64,000 nt of DNA from Terriglobia bacterium. Lineage in GTDB: Bacteria > Acidobacteriota > Terriglobia > Versatilivoradales > Versatilivoraceae. The stretch lies in assembly GCA_951813285.1 (NCBI GenBank), contig OX638355.1, positions 3,243,136-3,307,135 of the forward strand. The letters are read 5' to 3'. A program made the position numbers and the translations under genes. Within the stretch, counting starts at the first letter, position 1, and the number at the start of each line of letters is the position of its first letter. Positions 31,407 to 41,587 of this stretch are shown here, in pieces. The notes beneath the pieces were generated by a model. The model made no database searches and was not told the origin of the DNA. It saw only the letters and a program-made list of their open reading frames with translations.

Positions 31407-32818
31407 TCCAGGGTGGACGCTGGGTTTGCAGTGTCTTGCTGGTGGTCGTGTTGTCGGCCGTGACTGCCGGCTGCAATCGATCACTGCAGCGGCCCCAACG
31501 AGCCTCGATAGTTAACGTTCCCGACACCTGGACCGGTGGGGAAGGGCTTCCGGCCGATGTCCAAGGCAATTGGTGGACCTCTTTTGGCGACGGGGATTTG
31601 GATCAGGTGGTCTCTCGAGTCCTGGAACGAAACCAGGATCTGCGAGCGGCTGCGGCTCGCATCGAAGCAGCCCAGGCACAGACTCGCATTGCCGCGGCAT
31701 CCCAATTGCCCCGGCTGGACGCCGGATTCGACCTGGGAGGCCGGAAGCAGAACTTTTTGGGGCTTCGTTTGCCCGGTGCGGAAGGGAGCGTGTTGAGCCG
31801 GACTTTCTCGAGCACGGGTCTATCGCTCAATCTGGCTTGGGAGGCGGACTTGTGGGGAAAGCTGAAGGCCGGGAAGCTGGCCGCAGTGGCCAACGCCCAA
31901 GCCCGCCAGGCGGAACTTGCGGCGGCCCGCTTGTCGCTCTCGGCCCAGGCAGCCAGAGCCTGGTTTGCGGCGATTGAGGCCCACCGACAGGTCGAGTTGG
32001 CTCGATCCTCGGTGGAGAGCTACCGGATATCGGCCGGGCGCATTCGGGCACGCTTTGAAGGCGGTGTCCGGCCTGCCTTGGATCTGCGACTGGCCCTGGC
32101 CGAGTTGAGCATCGCCGAAGCGTCGCTGCAATCGCGGCTGGAGCTTGCGGACCGCAGCGTCCGCCAGCTCCAGATTCTCATGGGCGACTATCCGGATGGT
32201 CGCCGTGAGCTGGGGAAGGACCTGCCCAAGGGGCCCGACCGAGTCCCGACCGGCCTGCCTTCCGAGCTGGTCCACCGCCGGGCCGATCTGGTGGCGGCCG
32301 AACGGGATTTGCTGGCAGCCGATGCCAGAATCGCCGAGGCCAAGGCTCAGCTCAGGCCCAGTTTCAGCCTCACCTCCACCTTCGGGACTTCCAGCGACCA
32401 GTTGCAGAGCCTGCTGTCGGCTGAATTGTTGGTCTGGTCTCTGATCGGAAACGTAGTCCAGCCGGTCTTCAACCGGGGCAGGCTGAAGGCCGGAGTTACC
32501 CTCAACCAGGCGCGGGCGGAGGAGGCGGCGGCCAGATACGAGAGCGCCGTTCTGACTGCCTACAACGACGTGGAAGCGGCATTGGCGGCCGAAGAGGTGA
32601 TCCGACGGCGACGGCAGGCATTGGAGGAGGCAGCGGAACAATCCCTGGCCGCCCGGGACCTGGCCGAGCAGCGCTACCGCTCGGGTTTGGCAGGGATCAT
32701 TACCTTGCTGGCTGCACAAAGGACGGCCATCGATTCGGAAAGCCAGTTGCTGACCCTCAGGCGCCTGCAGCTCGACAACCGCGTCAACCTGCATCTGGCC
32801 CTGGGCGGGAGCTTCTGA
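31403..32818 (+). CDS. RND efflux outer-membrane factor lipoprotein (NodT/OprM type)
   Basis: 471 aa. The signal peptide ends in TAGC (lipid-modified Cys24). The body shows the TolC/OprM-like double repeat: WWTSFGDGDLDQVVSRVLERNQDLRAAAARI in the first half and helices RADLVAAERDLLAADARIAEAKAQLRPSFSLT and EEAAARYESAVLTAYNDVEAAL in the second. It forms the trimeric outer-membrane channel of a tripartite exporter. Its ATG overlaps the stop of the TetR remnant, and the adaptor gene follows after about 50 bases. Confidence 0.9.
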   Translation: MIQGGRWVCSVLLVVVLSAVTAGCNRSLQRPQRASIVNVPDTWTGGEGLPADVQGNWWTSFGDGDLDQVVSRVLERNQDLRAAAARIEAAQAQTRIAAASQLPRLDAGFDLGGRKQNFLGLRLPGAEGSVLSRTFSSTGLSLNLAWEADLWGKLKAGKLAAVANAQARQAELAAARLSLSAQAARAWFAAIEAHRQVELARSSVESYRISAGRIRARFEGGVRPALDLRLALAELSIAEASLQSRLELADRSVRQLQILMGDYPDGRRELGKDLPKGPDRVPTGLPSELVHRRADLVAAERDLLAADARIAEAKAQLRPSFSLTSTFGTSSDQLQSLLSAELLVWSLIGNVVQPVFNRGRLKAGVTLNQARAEEAAARYESAVLTAYNDVEAALAAEEVIRRRRQALEEAAEQSLAARDLAEQRYRSGLAGIITLLAAQRTAIDSESQLLTLRRLQLDNRVNLHLALGGSF

Positions 32819-32870
32819 GGGAATTTACTCAACAGGTTTGAGTCTGCCGTAATCCCAAAGGAAAGTGGGT

Positions 32871-34055
32871 ATGAAACTAGCACTCAAGATCGGACTTCCC
32901 ATCCTGGTATTGGCCCTGGGCGCCTACGTCGCCCTTCTGATTATACGAGCCAAGCCCGAGCCGGAGCAGCGTCCGCCGGAAATCTCGCTGCCGCTGGTTC
33001 ACATCATGGAAGTGAAACCGGAAAGTCGCCGGTTGACAGTGCACGCCGAGGGTACCGTGGCGCCGAAAACCACGTCGCAGTTGACCCCGGAAGTTTCGGG
33101 GCGAGTGGTTTGGGTGTCGCCGGCACTGGTTGCCGGAGGGTTCTTCGACGCCGGGGAAGTGCTCCTCCGAATCGATTCGAGGGTCTATCAATTGGCCGTG
33201 GTGCGGGCCCGCGCCGCGGTGGCCCAAGCCGGGCTCAAGCTGGCAACCGAGGAGCAGGAAGCCGCCTTGGCCAGGCAGGAGTGGGAAAACCTGGGCAGCG
33301 GCCCTCCCACCTCGCTGGTGTTGCGAGAACCCCAGATTCATGAGGCAAAAGCGTCGCTGGCGGCGGCTGAAGCGGCCCTGGAACATGCCGAGTACGATCT
33401 GGAGCGCACCCAGGTCAAAGCTCCCTACGACGGCCGGGTCTGGTCGGAGACGGTCGATGTCGGTCAATTCGTAGCCCCCGGAGCCGCACTGGCGCGACTT
33501 TACGGGGTCGATTTCGCCGAGGTCCGTCTCCCGATACCGGATGACGAACTGGCATACCTTCACCTGCCTCTTGCCTATCGGGGGCAATCCCAAGCCACAG
33601 GGGGCACTACAGTCGTTTTGAGTGCCGAGTTTGCGGGGAAGAGCCATCAGTGGTCGGGTCGCATTCTTCGGACCGAGGGTGAAATCGATCCCCGCACCCG
33701 AATGGTGCACGCCGTCGCCGAGGTCAAGGACCCCTACGGCAGAGGCAGTGACCGGAGTCGTCCTCCACTGGCCGTCGGGATGTTCGTCGAGGCTGAAATC
33801 CGGGGGAGGTGGGTGAGCGACGTGGTCGTGTTGCCGCGGTCCGTCCTGAGGGGCGATCAGGTCCTGGTAGTGGATGAGACCGACCGCCTGTACTATCGCA
33901 CGGTTGAAATTCTGCGCGCCGAGCGCGACCAGGTCCTGATCGCCTCCGGTCTCAGTGAGGGAGAGCGCGTGTGTGTGTCGGTGGTTCAGACGCCGGTCAA
34001 CGGCATGAGGGTAGAGGTTGTGGACGACTCGGTCGCGGAGCAGGATCCTGTCTGA
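32871..34055 (+). CDS. RND efflux periplasmic adaptor (membrane fusion protein, HlyD family)
   Basis: 394 aa. An N-terminal TM helix or signal anchor (KIGLPILVLALGAYVALLII) is followed by a lipoyl-like domain (VHAEGTVAPKTTSQLTPEVSG), a helical hairpin (about residues 95-180), a second lipoyl half (VKAPYDGRVW), and the beta-barrel and membrane-proximal domains. It links the RND pump to the outer-membrane factor. AAGGA sits 9 bases upstream of the ATG at 32871. The pump gene follows after 30 bases. Confidence 0.9.
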   Translation: MKLALKIGLPILVLALGAYVALLIIRAKPEPEQRPPEISLPLVHIMEVKPESRRLTVHAEGTVAPKTTSQLTPEVSGRVVWVSPALVAGGFFDAGEVLLRIDSRVYQLAVVRARAAVAQAGLKLATEEQEAALARQEWENLGSGPPTSLVLREPQIHEAKASLAAAEAALEHAEYDLERTQVKAPYDGRVWSETVDVGQFVAPGAALARLYGVDFAEVRLPIPDDELAYLHLPLAYRGQSQATGGTTVVLSAEFAGKSHQWSGRILRTEGEIDPRTRMVHAVAEVKDPYGRGSDRSRPPLAVGMFVEAEIRGRWVSDVVVLPRSVLRGDQVLVVDETDRLYYRTVEILRAERDQVLIASGLSEGERVCVSVVQTPVNGMRVEVVDDSVAEQDPV

Positions 34056-34085
34056 TTGCGAAGGCGTGGAGTCACTGGAGGAGCA

Positions 34086-37000
34086 ATGAACGGGCTCATT
34101 GCCTGGTTTGCACGAAACGGAGTGGTTGCCAACCTGCTGATGATTACGGTCGTCATGGCGGGCGCAATCACGCTTCCCGATCTCAAGAAAGAGGTCTTCC
34201 CCGAATTTACGGCCGGTGTCATCTCTGTATCGGTGAGCTATCGCGGCGCTGCTCCGGAAGAAGTCGAGGAAGCCGTCTGTATCCGCGTGGAAGAAGCGCT
34301 GCAGGGATTGGAGGGTATCGAGAGGGTTCGGTCGACGGCCAACGAGGGCATGGGAACGGTACGAATCGAAATCGAGTCGGGCTACGACCCACGGGCGCTC
34401 CTGGACGAAGTCAAGGCGAGGGTGGACGCCATCGACACGTTTCCCGAGGAAACCGAGCAACCCGTGATCGAGGAGGCCAGAATCCGAAACCAGGTGATCT
34501 TCGTTTCCATTTCGGGGGAGGCCGACGAGTTGACCCTGAAACGGCTGGGTGAGCGGGTTCGGGATGACTTGTTGCTGCTTCCGGAACTCAGCCAGGTTGA
34601 GTTGAGGAACGCGCGACTCTATGAAATCTCGATAGAGGTTTCCGAGGAAGATCTGAGACGCCACGGACTGACCTTTGATCAAGTGGCGGCAGCGGTCCGG
34701 CGAAGATCGCTCGATCTTCCGGGCGGTTCGGTCAAGGCCGAGAGCGGGGAGATCCTTCTGCGGACCAAGGGACAGGCCTACCGGGGCGAGGAATTCGCCA
34801 AGTTGACCCTGCTCACCCGGCAGGACGGGAGTCGCTTGCAACTGGGCGATGTGGCCCGGGTGGTGGATGGGTTCGAAGACGCGGACAAGTTTTCCTGGCT
34901 CGACGGCAAGCCAAGCGTGATGGTCCAGGCCTTCAGGGTCGGCGATGAGAGCGCCCTGGAGGTGGCCCGGGCAGTCAAGGACTATGTGGCCGAAGCACAG
35001 GGTCGGATGCCGGACGGCATCGCTCTCACCACCTGGGGGGATCAGTCCGCGATTCTGGAAAGCCGTATGAACCTGCTAATCAAGAATGGCCTGACCGGGC
35101 TGGTGCTCGTCTTTGTGGTTCTGACCCTGTTCCTGCGTCTTCGGCTGGCTTTGTGGGTGACCATCGGCATTCCCATTTCCTTCCTGGGGACCATGGCGCT
35201 GATGCCCGTGTTCGATGTTTCGATCAACATGGTTTCCCTTTTCTCTTTCATCATGGTTCTGGGGATTGTGGTGGACGACGCCATCGTGGTTGGAGAGAGT
35301 GTTTATTCCAGGCAGGAGGCGACCGGGAAAGGTCTGTCGGCGGCGATTGAGGGAACTCAGCGAGTCACCGTGCCCGTGGTCTTTGGGGTGCTGACCACGG
35401 CCATGGCCTTTACTCCGATGCTGTTTGTGCAGGGGGGGGCCGGGCCGATCTGGCGGGTGATACCCCTGATCGTCATTCCGACCCTGATGTTTTCGCTCAT
35501 CGAATCCAAGCTGGTCCTGCCCTATCATGTTTCCCACTATCGTCCTCCAAGGGAAGGGCGGTCTAAATCTCTCCTGACCCGGATCTGGGACGGTTTCTTC
35601 GGGTTTTTCGGGAATGGCCTGGACAGATTCATTCAGAGGGTTTACCGGCCGATGTTCCTGATCGTGCTGGAGTGGCGCTACCTCACATTGGCCGTGGCCC
35701 TGGCCACCGTGCTGATGACCGCGGGTCTTGTGGCCGGGGGGCTGATAGACTTCACCTATTTCCCCGAAATCGAATCCGACTTCGTGGTTGTCGACTTGAC
35801 GATGCCCCAGGAGACCCCGGCCGCGGTGACCGCCCAGGCCATTCGGAGGATCGAGAAGGCCGCCTTTCAACTGGATGGGGAGATCAAACAAGAATCGGGC
35901 AGGTCCGTGTTCCGTCATGTCCTGACCGTCGTGGGAGAGCAACCCAATCGAGCTCAGTCCGAACGCGGCGATCGATCGGGTGACGCCAACCGGTATTCCA
36001 CCCCTTACAGGGCGGAGGTCATGATCGAATTGGTTCCTTCGGAATCGAGGAGCATCACCAGTCGTGAGATCGGCGCCCGGTGGAGGGAGCTGGCCGGACC
36101 CATTCCGGGGGCCGTTGAGCTTACGTTCAATACAAATCTGATTCAAAGCGGAAAGGCCATCGATATACAGCTCAGCAGTCAGGACATCGACGAGCTCCGT
36201 CGACTGGCGGCTGCCACCAAGGAGAAGCTGAGCCAGTATCCGGGTGTGATCGAGATCAACGATTCCTTTCGGGGAGGCAAGCCTGAGCTGAAATTGGCCA
36301 TCACGCCCAAAGCGGAGTCCCTTGGTCTGTCGCTGCAGGACCTGGGCCGCCAGGTCCGTCAGGGATTTTTTGGAGAGGAAGCCCAGCGAATTCAGCGGGG
36401 AAGGGACGATGTAAGAGTGATGGTGCGCTATCCTGCCGAAGAGAGGCGATCGGTGGGAACCTTGGAGAGAATGAGAATTCGAACCCCCGACGGCAGTGAA
36501 GTTCCCTTCTCGACAGTGGCCACGGCCCAGATGGGACGAGGCTTCGCGACCATTTCTCGAGTGGATCGACAGCGAACCATTACCGTCACCGCGGATGTAG
36601 ACCCGGCGGTGACGACAGCCAATGAAGTCCTGGGCGACATGGACGCCAGGTTCTTCCCGGATCTGCTGAGGGGAACTCCGGGATTGGCCTACAGCTTTGA
36701 GGGACAACAGCGGGATCAACAGGAGACTCTGGAAGGACTGGCCCAGGGATTCGCCCTGGTTGTACTGGGAATCTTCGCCATGATGGCCATTCCCTTCAGA
36801 TCCTACCTGCAGCCATTGATCGTGCTGTCAGCCGTACCCTTCGGGATCGTCGGCGCCATCTGGGGCCACATCATTCTGGGCTATTCGACCAGTATTCTCA
36901 CCATTCTTGGGGTGGTGGCCTTGACCGGAATCGTGGTCAACGACAGCCTGGTCCTGGTCAGCTTCATCAACGAACATCGCAAGCAGGGCATGCCTCTGGT

Positions 37001-37316
37001 CCAGGCGGTTCATCAGGCCGGCATCGTGCGTTTTCGGCCGATTCTGTTGACCTCTCTGACCACGGCGGCCGGCATTACGCCGCTCATCCTGGAGAAGAGC
37101 GTGCAGGCCCAGTTTCTGATCCCGATGGCGATATCGCTGGCCTTCGGAGTCCTCTTCGCCACTTTCATAACCCTTGGGCTGGTTCCTTCCCTTTACTTGA
37201 TCCTGGAAGATTTCAAAGGGATCTTTCGATGGGTTTTCGGGATCAAGTCCCCGCCGGAGATGCACAGGACGGGGGATGTGGAGGCCTCGGGAGTCGTGCC
37301 GGTAGCTCCCGAGTAG
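34086..37316 (+). CDS. RND multidrug efflux pump, inner-membrane permease
   Basis: About 1076 aa. The N-terminus (MNGLIAWFARNGVVANLLMITV) and the duplicated layout of 12 TM helices with two large periplasmic loops are typical of the HAE/AcrB superfamily. The first TM block after residue 330 has LVFVVLTLFLRLRLALWVTIGIPISF and GIVVDDAIVV, with the paired Asp of the proton relay; the second has GIVVNDSLVLV. I chose the ATG at 34086 with GGAGGAG upstream. With the adaptor and outer-membrane factor it completes a tripartite exporter. Substrate unknown. Mosaic repeats begin shortly after its stop. Confidence 0.92.
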   Translation: MNGLIAWFARNGVVANLLMITVVMAGAITLPDLKKEVFPEFTAGVISVSVSYRGAAPEEVEEAVCIRVEEALQGLEGIERVRSTANEGMGTVRIEIESGYDPRALLDEVKARVDAIDTFPEETEQPVIEEARIRNQVIFVSISGEADELTLKRLGERVRDDLLLLPELSQVELRNARLYEISIEVSEEDLRRHGLTFDQVAAAVRRRSLDLPGGSVKAESGEILLRTKGQAYRGEEFAKLTLLTRQDGSRLQLGDVARVVDGFEDADKFSWLDGKPSVMVQAFRVGDESALEVARAVKDYVAEAQGRMPDGIALTTWGDQSAILESRMNLLIKNGLTGLVLVFVVLTLFLRLRLALWVTIGIPISFLGTMALMPVFDVSINMVSLFSFIMVLGIVVDDAIVVGESVYSRQEATGKGLSAAIEGTQRVTVPVVFGVLTTAMAFTPMLFVQGGAGPIWRVIPLIVIPTLMFSLIESKLVLPYHVSHYRPPREGRSKSLLTRIWDGFFGFFGNGLDRFIQRVYRPMFLIVLEWRYLTLAVALATVLMTAGLVAGGLIDFTYFPEIESDFVVVDLTMPQETPAAVTAQAIRRIEKAAFQLDGEIKQESGRSVFRHVLTVVGEQPNRAQSERGDRSGDANRYSTPYRAEVMIELVPSESRSITSREIGARWRELAGPIPGAVELTFNTNLIQSGKAIDIQLSSQDIDELRRLAAATKEKLSQYPGVIEINDSFRGGKPELKLAITPKAESLGLSLQDLGRQVRQGFFGEEAQRIQRGRDDVRVMVRYPAEERRSVGTLERMRIRTPDGSEVPFSTVATAQMGRGFATISRVDRQRTITVTADVDPAVTTANEVLGDMDARFFPDLLRGTPGLAYSFEGQQRDQQETLEGLAQGFALVVLGIFAMMAIPFRSYLQPLIVLSAVPFGIVGAIWGHIILGYSTSILTILGVVALTGIVVNDSLVLVSFINEHRKQGMPLVQAVHQAGIVRFRPILLTSLTTAAGITPLILEKSVQAQFLIPMAISLAFGVLFATFITLGLVPSLYLILEDFKGIFRWVFGIKSPPEMHRTGDVEASGVVPVAPE

Positions 37317-37349
37317 GACCCGCTCCTGCAGCTCCGCGGCCACCCCGGT

Positions 37350-37531
37350 GGCTGAAACAACCGAAAAAAGACAAAAGAAAAAGAGTGATCCACGAAGACA
37401 CACGAAGAACGACGAAGGGCCACTAAGGCGCTGAGGTTAACCGCGACGGGGTACCAAGGTCGCGAAGGAATGGTCGATTTCTGATTGTTTCACTCTCGTA
37501 TGATCCACACACCAGGGCGGGGGCCCGGCTT
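37350..37531 (+). repeat. Mosaic repeat array, unit 1 (short form)
   Basis: Starts with ctgaaacaaccg and an A-rich lead, continues with 'acgaagggccactaaggcgc' and tttcactctcgtatgatcc, and ends in a GC-rich hairpin without the REP part. It is the first of three consecutive direct copies downstream of the RND operon. Confidence 0.85.
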
Positions 37532-37890
37532 GCCTGAAACACCTGAAACAAAGGAAAAAAGACAAAAGCAAAAGAGCTATCCACGAAGGGCCACTAAGAA
37601 CGACGAAGGGCCACTAAGGCGCTGAGGTTAACCGCGACGGGATACCAAGGTCGCGAAGGGATTTTCAATTTCTGATTGTTTCACCCTCGTATGATCCGCA
37701 CGACAGGGCGGGGGCGGGACTTGTTAGCAATTGATAATCCCGGGCGAACGCCCGGGCGACCAATCGAGCCGCGGAGCGGCGGCAGCAGGTAGCCGTGGGC
37801 GTAAGCCCATGGAAAGGGGTAGCTCCACGTCGAGCCGCGAAGGCGGCGACAGCAGAGGGCCGAAAGCGCGAGGCCCCGGAGACCGGCTCT
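37532..37890 (+). repeat. Mosaic repeat array, unit 2 (full form)
   Basis: Has the A-rich lead, the 'ccactaaggcg' module, the tttcaccctcg module, gttagcaattgataatccc, CCCGGGC-GAAC-GCCCGGG, GCCGC-GGA-GCGGC, GTGGGC-GTAA-GCCCAT and GCCGC-GAAG-GCGGC. It is very similar to the copy at 19817-20105. Confidence 0.88.
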
Positions 37891-37892
37891 CC

Positions 37893-38250
37893 TGAGACAA
37901 AGAAAAAAGAGTTTTCCACGAAGGACGACGAAGGGCCACTAAGGCGTTGAGGTTAACCGCAACGGGATGCCAGGGTCGCGAAGGGATGATCGATTCCTGA
38001 TTGTTTCACTTTCGAATGATCCGCCCGACAGGGCGGGGGCGACACTTGTTGGCAATTGATAATCCCGGGCGAACGCCCGGGCGACCCATTGAGCCGCGGA
38101 GCGGCGGCAGCAGGTAGCCGTGGGCGTAAGCCGGGCGCGGGCCGGGCTATGCCCGGCACGGGCCATTGGAAAGGGGTAGCTCCGCGTCGAGCCGCGAAGG
38201 CGGCGACAGCAGAGGGCCGAACGCGCGGAGGCCCCGGAGACCGGTTCTTA
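37893..38250 (+). repeat. Mosaic repeat array, unit 3 (full form with an insertion)
   Basis: Same order as unit 2. The GTGGGC-GTAA hairpin is interrupted after gtgggcgtaagcc by about 30 bases that themselves form a strong hairpin (CCGGGC…GCCCGG), so the original 3' arm is displaced. This is an internal change that distinguishes the copy. Confidence 0.85.
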
Positions 38251-38678
38251 CTTGAAACAAACGAAAAAAGACAAAAGAAAAAGAGCGATCCACAAAGTGA
38301 CACCAAGGACTACGAAGGGCCACCAAGGGGTTGGAGGAGAGTCAAGAGGGATCCGCCAAGGGTTGGGAAGAGACAAGAAAGAGTTATCTGCGAAGGGACT
38401 ATAAGGGTTGTAAAAAGCTCGAAAGGAGTCCCTGCAGCGCCACGAAGAACGATAGGAAGGAGCACGAATACCTTGCCGACTTGCACCACCAATCACTCCC
38501 CCTCGAGGCGAGAGTGATTGCCGATGCCTTCCTGGCGCTGTGCGTGCTACTTTTGGTTGAAGGGGGTCCCTCTATTTTCTGGTCTATTTGTGTTTATTGG
38601 TGTTCATTCGTGGTTCGTCTTCATTGACGATTGGCTGTTCTCCCTCGATCGATCCCCACGTCAGGGCCACCCGACGGG
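38251..38678. repeat. Degenerate repeats and 'gtgttcattcgtggttcgtc' module
   Basis: The first 180 bases are a decayed copy of the A-rich and 'cgaagggccaccaagg' modules. At 38577-38628 lies a tttgtgtttattggtgttca module whose inverted relative is at about 47350-47395. I find no gene in this stretch. Confidence 0.6.
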
Positions 38679-39614
38679 CTACTCGGTCACCAGCTTGACA
38701 CCGGTTCCGAATCTGCGGTAACCGTCGAATCGAATTTTGCTCTTGGTTCGTATGCGGGAGTTCTTTAGGGAGACTCCAGGGAGGCGGCGGCTGATCCAGA
38801 TCTCGGCCTCCTTTGGCAGCCAGTGGGAGGTGCCGGCGATGGTGACCGGCGCATAGTCGACCGTCATGTCAAACTGGGTCACCGGAAATTTCCGGGGAAC
38901 GTCCACGGCCTTCTTCTCCAGACGGACGACCTCATAGGTATCGGGATTGACCCAACAGCGCCCTCGGTAGGCGGTCATGATGGTTCTATCGTTAACTGTA
39001 ATAAACCGTTTCGACCGTTCCTGAGATACCTTGAAGGCGATGCAGAGTGTCTCGAGCCCGTTGATTGTCTTTAGCCCGATGAGTTCGAACTCGGCCTGAG
39101 TTCTGTGTTCGAACAAGCCTCGCAGCGCGGAGCCGAACTCTCCGATGGAAAGCCCTCCTCCCAGATTCTCTATGGTTGTTCCCGCTGGCGCCGGTTTCCG
39201 GTTGACTGACAGTATTTCGTAGTGCTCCTTCCTGTCATAGTAGGAGAGTTCCGCCATAAAGCTGCCGGCTATCTTCCACCCCACGGTCGGAGCCACGGTG
39301 CGAATAAATTGCCGAGTTGTCTGCTTGCAGATGAAATCGGGCAGTTGTGCGCTGTAGGCCAGAGCGTTGCTGCGCACACGTGCCAGAATCAGAGGCCAAT
39401 CTTTCCCTGAAGGTGCCTCTTCTGTCGTAGGCGGACCGTGGGCGGCCACATTCCGAACTAAGTGCGTGTGCTCCGGCACCGACAGGGCCAGCAAGATGAG
39501 AAATCCCAGCTTGAAGCAGGTTTTCGACGGCGCCGGACCAGCTCCGGAGGGATCGGGAACTCCATGCCGAGCCCGCCGGAAGGGGACCGGTGAAGAAGTT
39601 GGCACTGAGTCCAT
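38679..39614 (-). CDS. Secreted or membrane-anchored protein of unknown function
   Basis: About 311 aa from the ATG at 39614 (a TTG lies further up at 39635). A hydrophobic stretch (FKLGFLILLALSVPEH) about 40 residues in suggests a signal or anchor; the true start may lie closer to it. The mature part reads ILARVRSNALAYSAQLPDFICKQTTRQFIR, SYYDRKEHYEILSVN, GLETLCIAFKV, GRCWVNPDTYEVVRLEKKA and VDYAPVTIAGTSHWLPKEAEI. The last part recalls outer-membrane lipoprotein-sorting (LolA-like) beta-structure proteins. I have met this pattern as a hypothetical protein in Acidobacteriota but know no function. It lies alone between two repeat-rich gaps. Confidence 0.7.
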   Translation of the reverse strand: MDSVPTSSPVPFRRARHGVPDPSGAGPAPSKTCFKLGFLILLALSVPEHTHLVRNVAAHGPPTTEEAPSGKDWPLILARVRSNALAYSAQLPDFICKQTTRQFIRTVAPTVGWKIAGSFMAELSYYDRKEHYEILSVNRKPAPAGTTIENLGGGLSIGEFGSALRGLFEHRTQAEFELIGLKTINGLETLCIAFKVSQERSKRFITVNDRTIMTAYRGRCWVNPDTYEVVRLEKKAVDVPRKFPVTQFDMTVDYAPVTIAGTSHWLPKEAEIWISRRLPGVSLKNSRIRTKSKIRFDGYRRFGTGVKLVTE

Positions 39615-39652
39615 GGGTGTACTGTAACACAACAACGTCCCCAGCGCTGCCC

Positions 39653-40056
39653 CGCTGTCGGGCGGATCATACGAGGGTGAAACAACGAATCTTCATGGCC
39701 TGTCGGGAACAAGGGCCATGTCGTGCCAAACCGGTTTTCTACTTATTGAACATGGATGCAAGGGAAAGGATGCGGGCGGGACGCCCGCGCTCCCGGGTGG
39801 GTCGTCCCGATGGTGCGATGGAGGGTGTCCGGGGGGCAACTTCTCTGAAAGCTGACGGGCGCCTTTTGGGGAACTCCCGTTTGTCCGCGGGCCCGGCCCC
39901 GCCGTGCCGTGCGGATCGAACCAGAGTGTGACAATCAGTAATCGAACATCCCGCCGCGACCTTGGTACCCCGTCGCGTTGACCTCAGCGCCTTAGTGGCC
40001 CTTCGTGGTCCTTCGTGCCCCTTGGTGGATAACTCTTTTGCCTTTTGTTTCAGGTA
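39653..40056 (-). repeat. Mosaic repeat, inverted multi-module copy
   Basis: Read on the + strand it holds the inverted tttcaccctcg module (about 39653-39680), the aaaccggttt module (39685-39745), a truncated ACAGGAT arm, a module of about 135 bases 'cccgcgctcccggg…gatggtgcgatggaggg…tctctgaaagc' (39771-39910), and the inverted 'ccttagtggcccttcgtgg' module ending in tttgtttcagg (39905-40056). The order differs from other copies, showing that modules are shuffled. Confidence 0.8.
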
Positions 40057-40138
40057 AGATCCCGATTCTCGCGCTGAGACAGAGATTGTCTCTCGGCGGG
40101 AAGTGGGGTATGGTTCGGCATCGACAGGGGAGAATCCT

Positions 40139-41497
40139 ATGCAACAGGTTGGTCTGCTTGAAATAGCCTCCGACATCGTCTGGGGACCGCCCATGCTGGT
40201 CCTGCTGGTGGGGACCGGTCTGTTCCTCTCGATCAAGCTCAAGGGACTTCAGTTCAGGAAGCTGCTGCCCTCTCTCCATCTGGCCCTGATCCAGCGACGC
40301 GAGCCCCAGGCCGAAGGAGATATCTCCCACTTCCAGGCCTTGATGACCGCCCTGGCCGCAACCGTCGGCACCGGCAACATCGCCGGTGTGGCTACGGCCA
40401 TTGCCTCCGGAGGTCCGGGTGCGCTTTTCTGGATGTGGATGACAGGACTGGTGGGGATGGCCACCAAATTCGGTGAAGCTCTGCTGTCCGTCAAGTACCG
40501 GATCACGGATGAGAAAGGGGAGATGGCCGGCGGGCCGATGTATTACCTGGAGCGGGGCCTGAATCAGAAGTGGCTGGCCGTGCTGTTTGCGGTGTTGACG
40601 GTTTGCGCCAGTTTCGGAATCGGGAATACGGTGCAATCCAACTCGGTGGCCCAGGCGCTGCAGACCTCCTTCGGCATTCCATTCGTATGGACGGGAGTCG
40701 GCATTGCCTTGGCGACCGGTGTGGTCACCCTGGGGGGAATTCGCTCCATCGCAAAGGTGGTCAGCGCCCTGGTGCCGGGCATGATCGTCCTCTACCTGAT
40801 CAGCGGCCTGGCCGTGGTGGCCATTCATTGGCAGGAGGTCCCGGGTGTCGTCCACCAGGTGGTGGTATCGGCCTTCACTCCCGCCGCCGCCGCCGGAGGA
40901 TTTGCCGGCGCCACTGTCATGCAGGCCATCCGGTTCGGGGTTGCCCGGGGAATCTTCAGCAACGAAAGCGGCATGGGATCAGCCGGGATTGCCGCCGCCG
41001 CGGCTCAAACCCGGCACCCGGTGACCCAGGCGCTGGTGTCCATGACCCAGACCTTCATCGATACGCTGGTGGTGTGTTCGATCACGGGATTCGTCATCAT
41101 CGGAACCGGGGTCTGGAACAGCGGGGATTCGGGCGCCGCACTGACCACCAGAGCCTTCAGTCTTGGCCTTCCGGGAGATTTCGGCGGTCTGGTGGTCTCC
41201 TTGGGGCTGGTGCTGTTTGCCTATTCCACCATTCTGGGCTGGAACTACTATGGAGAAAAGGCCCTGGAGTATCTTGCCGGTCACACCCGGTGGGCCATGG
41301 CCTACCGGGTTGCCTGGGTCGTGGCCACCTTCTTCGGCGCAACCCTGACCCTGGATACGGTCTGGGCGGTTTCCGACGTCATGAACGGCGCCATGGCCAT
41401 CCCCAACCTGATCGGACTTATTTGCCTGAGTGGACTGATCGCCGCCGAAACCGCCGACTATTTCGGCGCTCGAGCGGAGGAACGGCAAAAGACGTGA
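40139..41497 (+). CDS. Alanine/glycine:cation symporter (AGCS family)
   Basis: 452 aa. It has about 10-11 TM helices, with AGCS landmarks [41 protein letters not shown] and [16 protein letters not shown]. It imports alanine or glycine with Na+ (or H+). I chose the ATG at 40139, which has GGGGAG 7 bases upstream, over the earlier frame opening at 40103. Upstream is a repeat region with no glycine-riboswitch-like structure. Ten bases after the stop lies an 80-base inverted repeat that may end the transcript. Confidence 0.92.
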   Translation: MQQVGLLEIASDIVWGPPMLVLLVGTGLFLSIKLKGLQFRKLLPSLHLALIQRREPQAEGDISHFQALMTALAATVGTGNIAGVATAIASGGPGALFWMWMTGLVGMATKFGEALLSVKYRITDEKGEMAGGPMYYLERGLNQKWLAVLFAVLTVCASFGIGNTVQSNSVAQALQTSFGIPFVWTGVGIALATGVVTLGGIRSIAKVVSALVPGMIVLYLISGLAVVAIHWQEVPGVVHQVVVSAFTPAAAAGGFAGATVMQAIRFGVARGIFSNESGMGSAGIAAAAAQTRHPVTQALVSMTQTFIDTLVVCSITGFVIIGTGVWNSGDSGAALTTRAFSLGLPGDFGGLVVSLGLVLFAYSTILGWNYYGEKALEYLAGHTRWAMAYRVAWVVATFFGATLTLDTVWAVSDVMNGAMAIPNLIGLICLSGLIAAETADYFGARAEERQKT

Positions 41498-41507
41498 TTG
41501 GAAGGAA

Positions 41508-41587
41508 ACATGGATAGACAGGATAAACAGGATTTACAGGAAGAAGCGCCACGCAATCCTGTTTGTCCTGTCCATCCTGTTGATCCA
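41508..41587. repeat. Short ACAGGAT inverted-repeat element (hairpin) after the symporter gene
   Basis: acatggatagacaggataaa and the inverse atcctgtttgtcctgtccat flank about 20 bases; the arms pair over about 25 bases with few mismatches. It is the compact version of the element at 1298-1506 and lies directly after the symporter stop. It may act as a transcription end, though it has no T run. Confidence 0.65.

Noticed and set aside
35076-36719. Minus-strand frame opposite the RND pump
   Set aside because: The plus strand encodes a full RND permease; the shadow is rich in His/Gln/Arg and has no domain.
37350-38250. Possible CRISPR array in the direct repeats at 37-38 kb
   Set aside because: The units are 180-360 bases long with internal hairpins and no uniform short repeat/spacer rhythm; no cas gene is present.
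40060-40138. Glycine or other amino-acid riboswitch ahead of the alanine symporter
   Set aside because: The upstream region is repeat sequence with no conserved riboswitch core.
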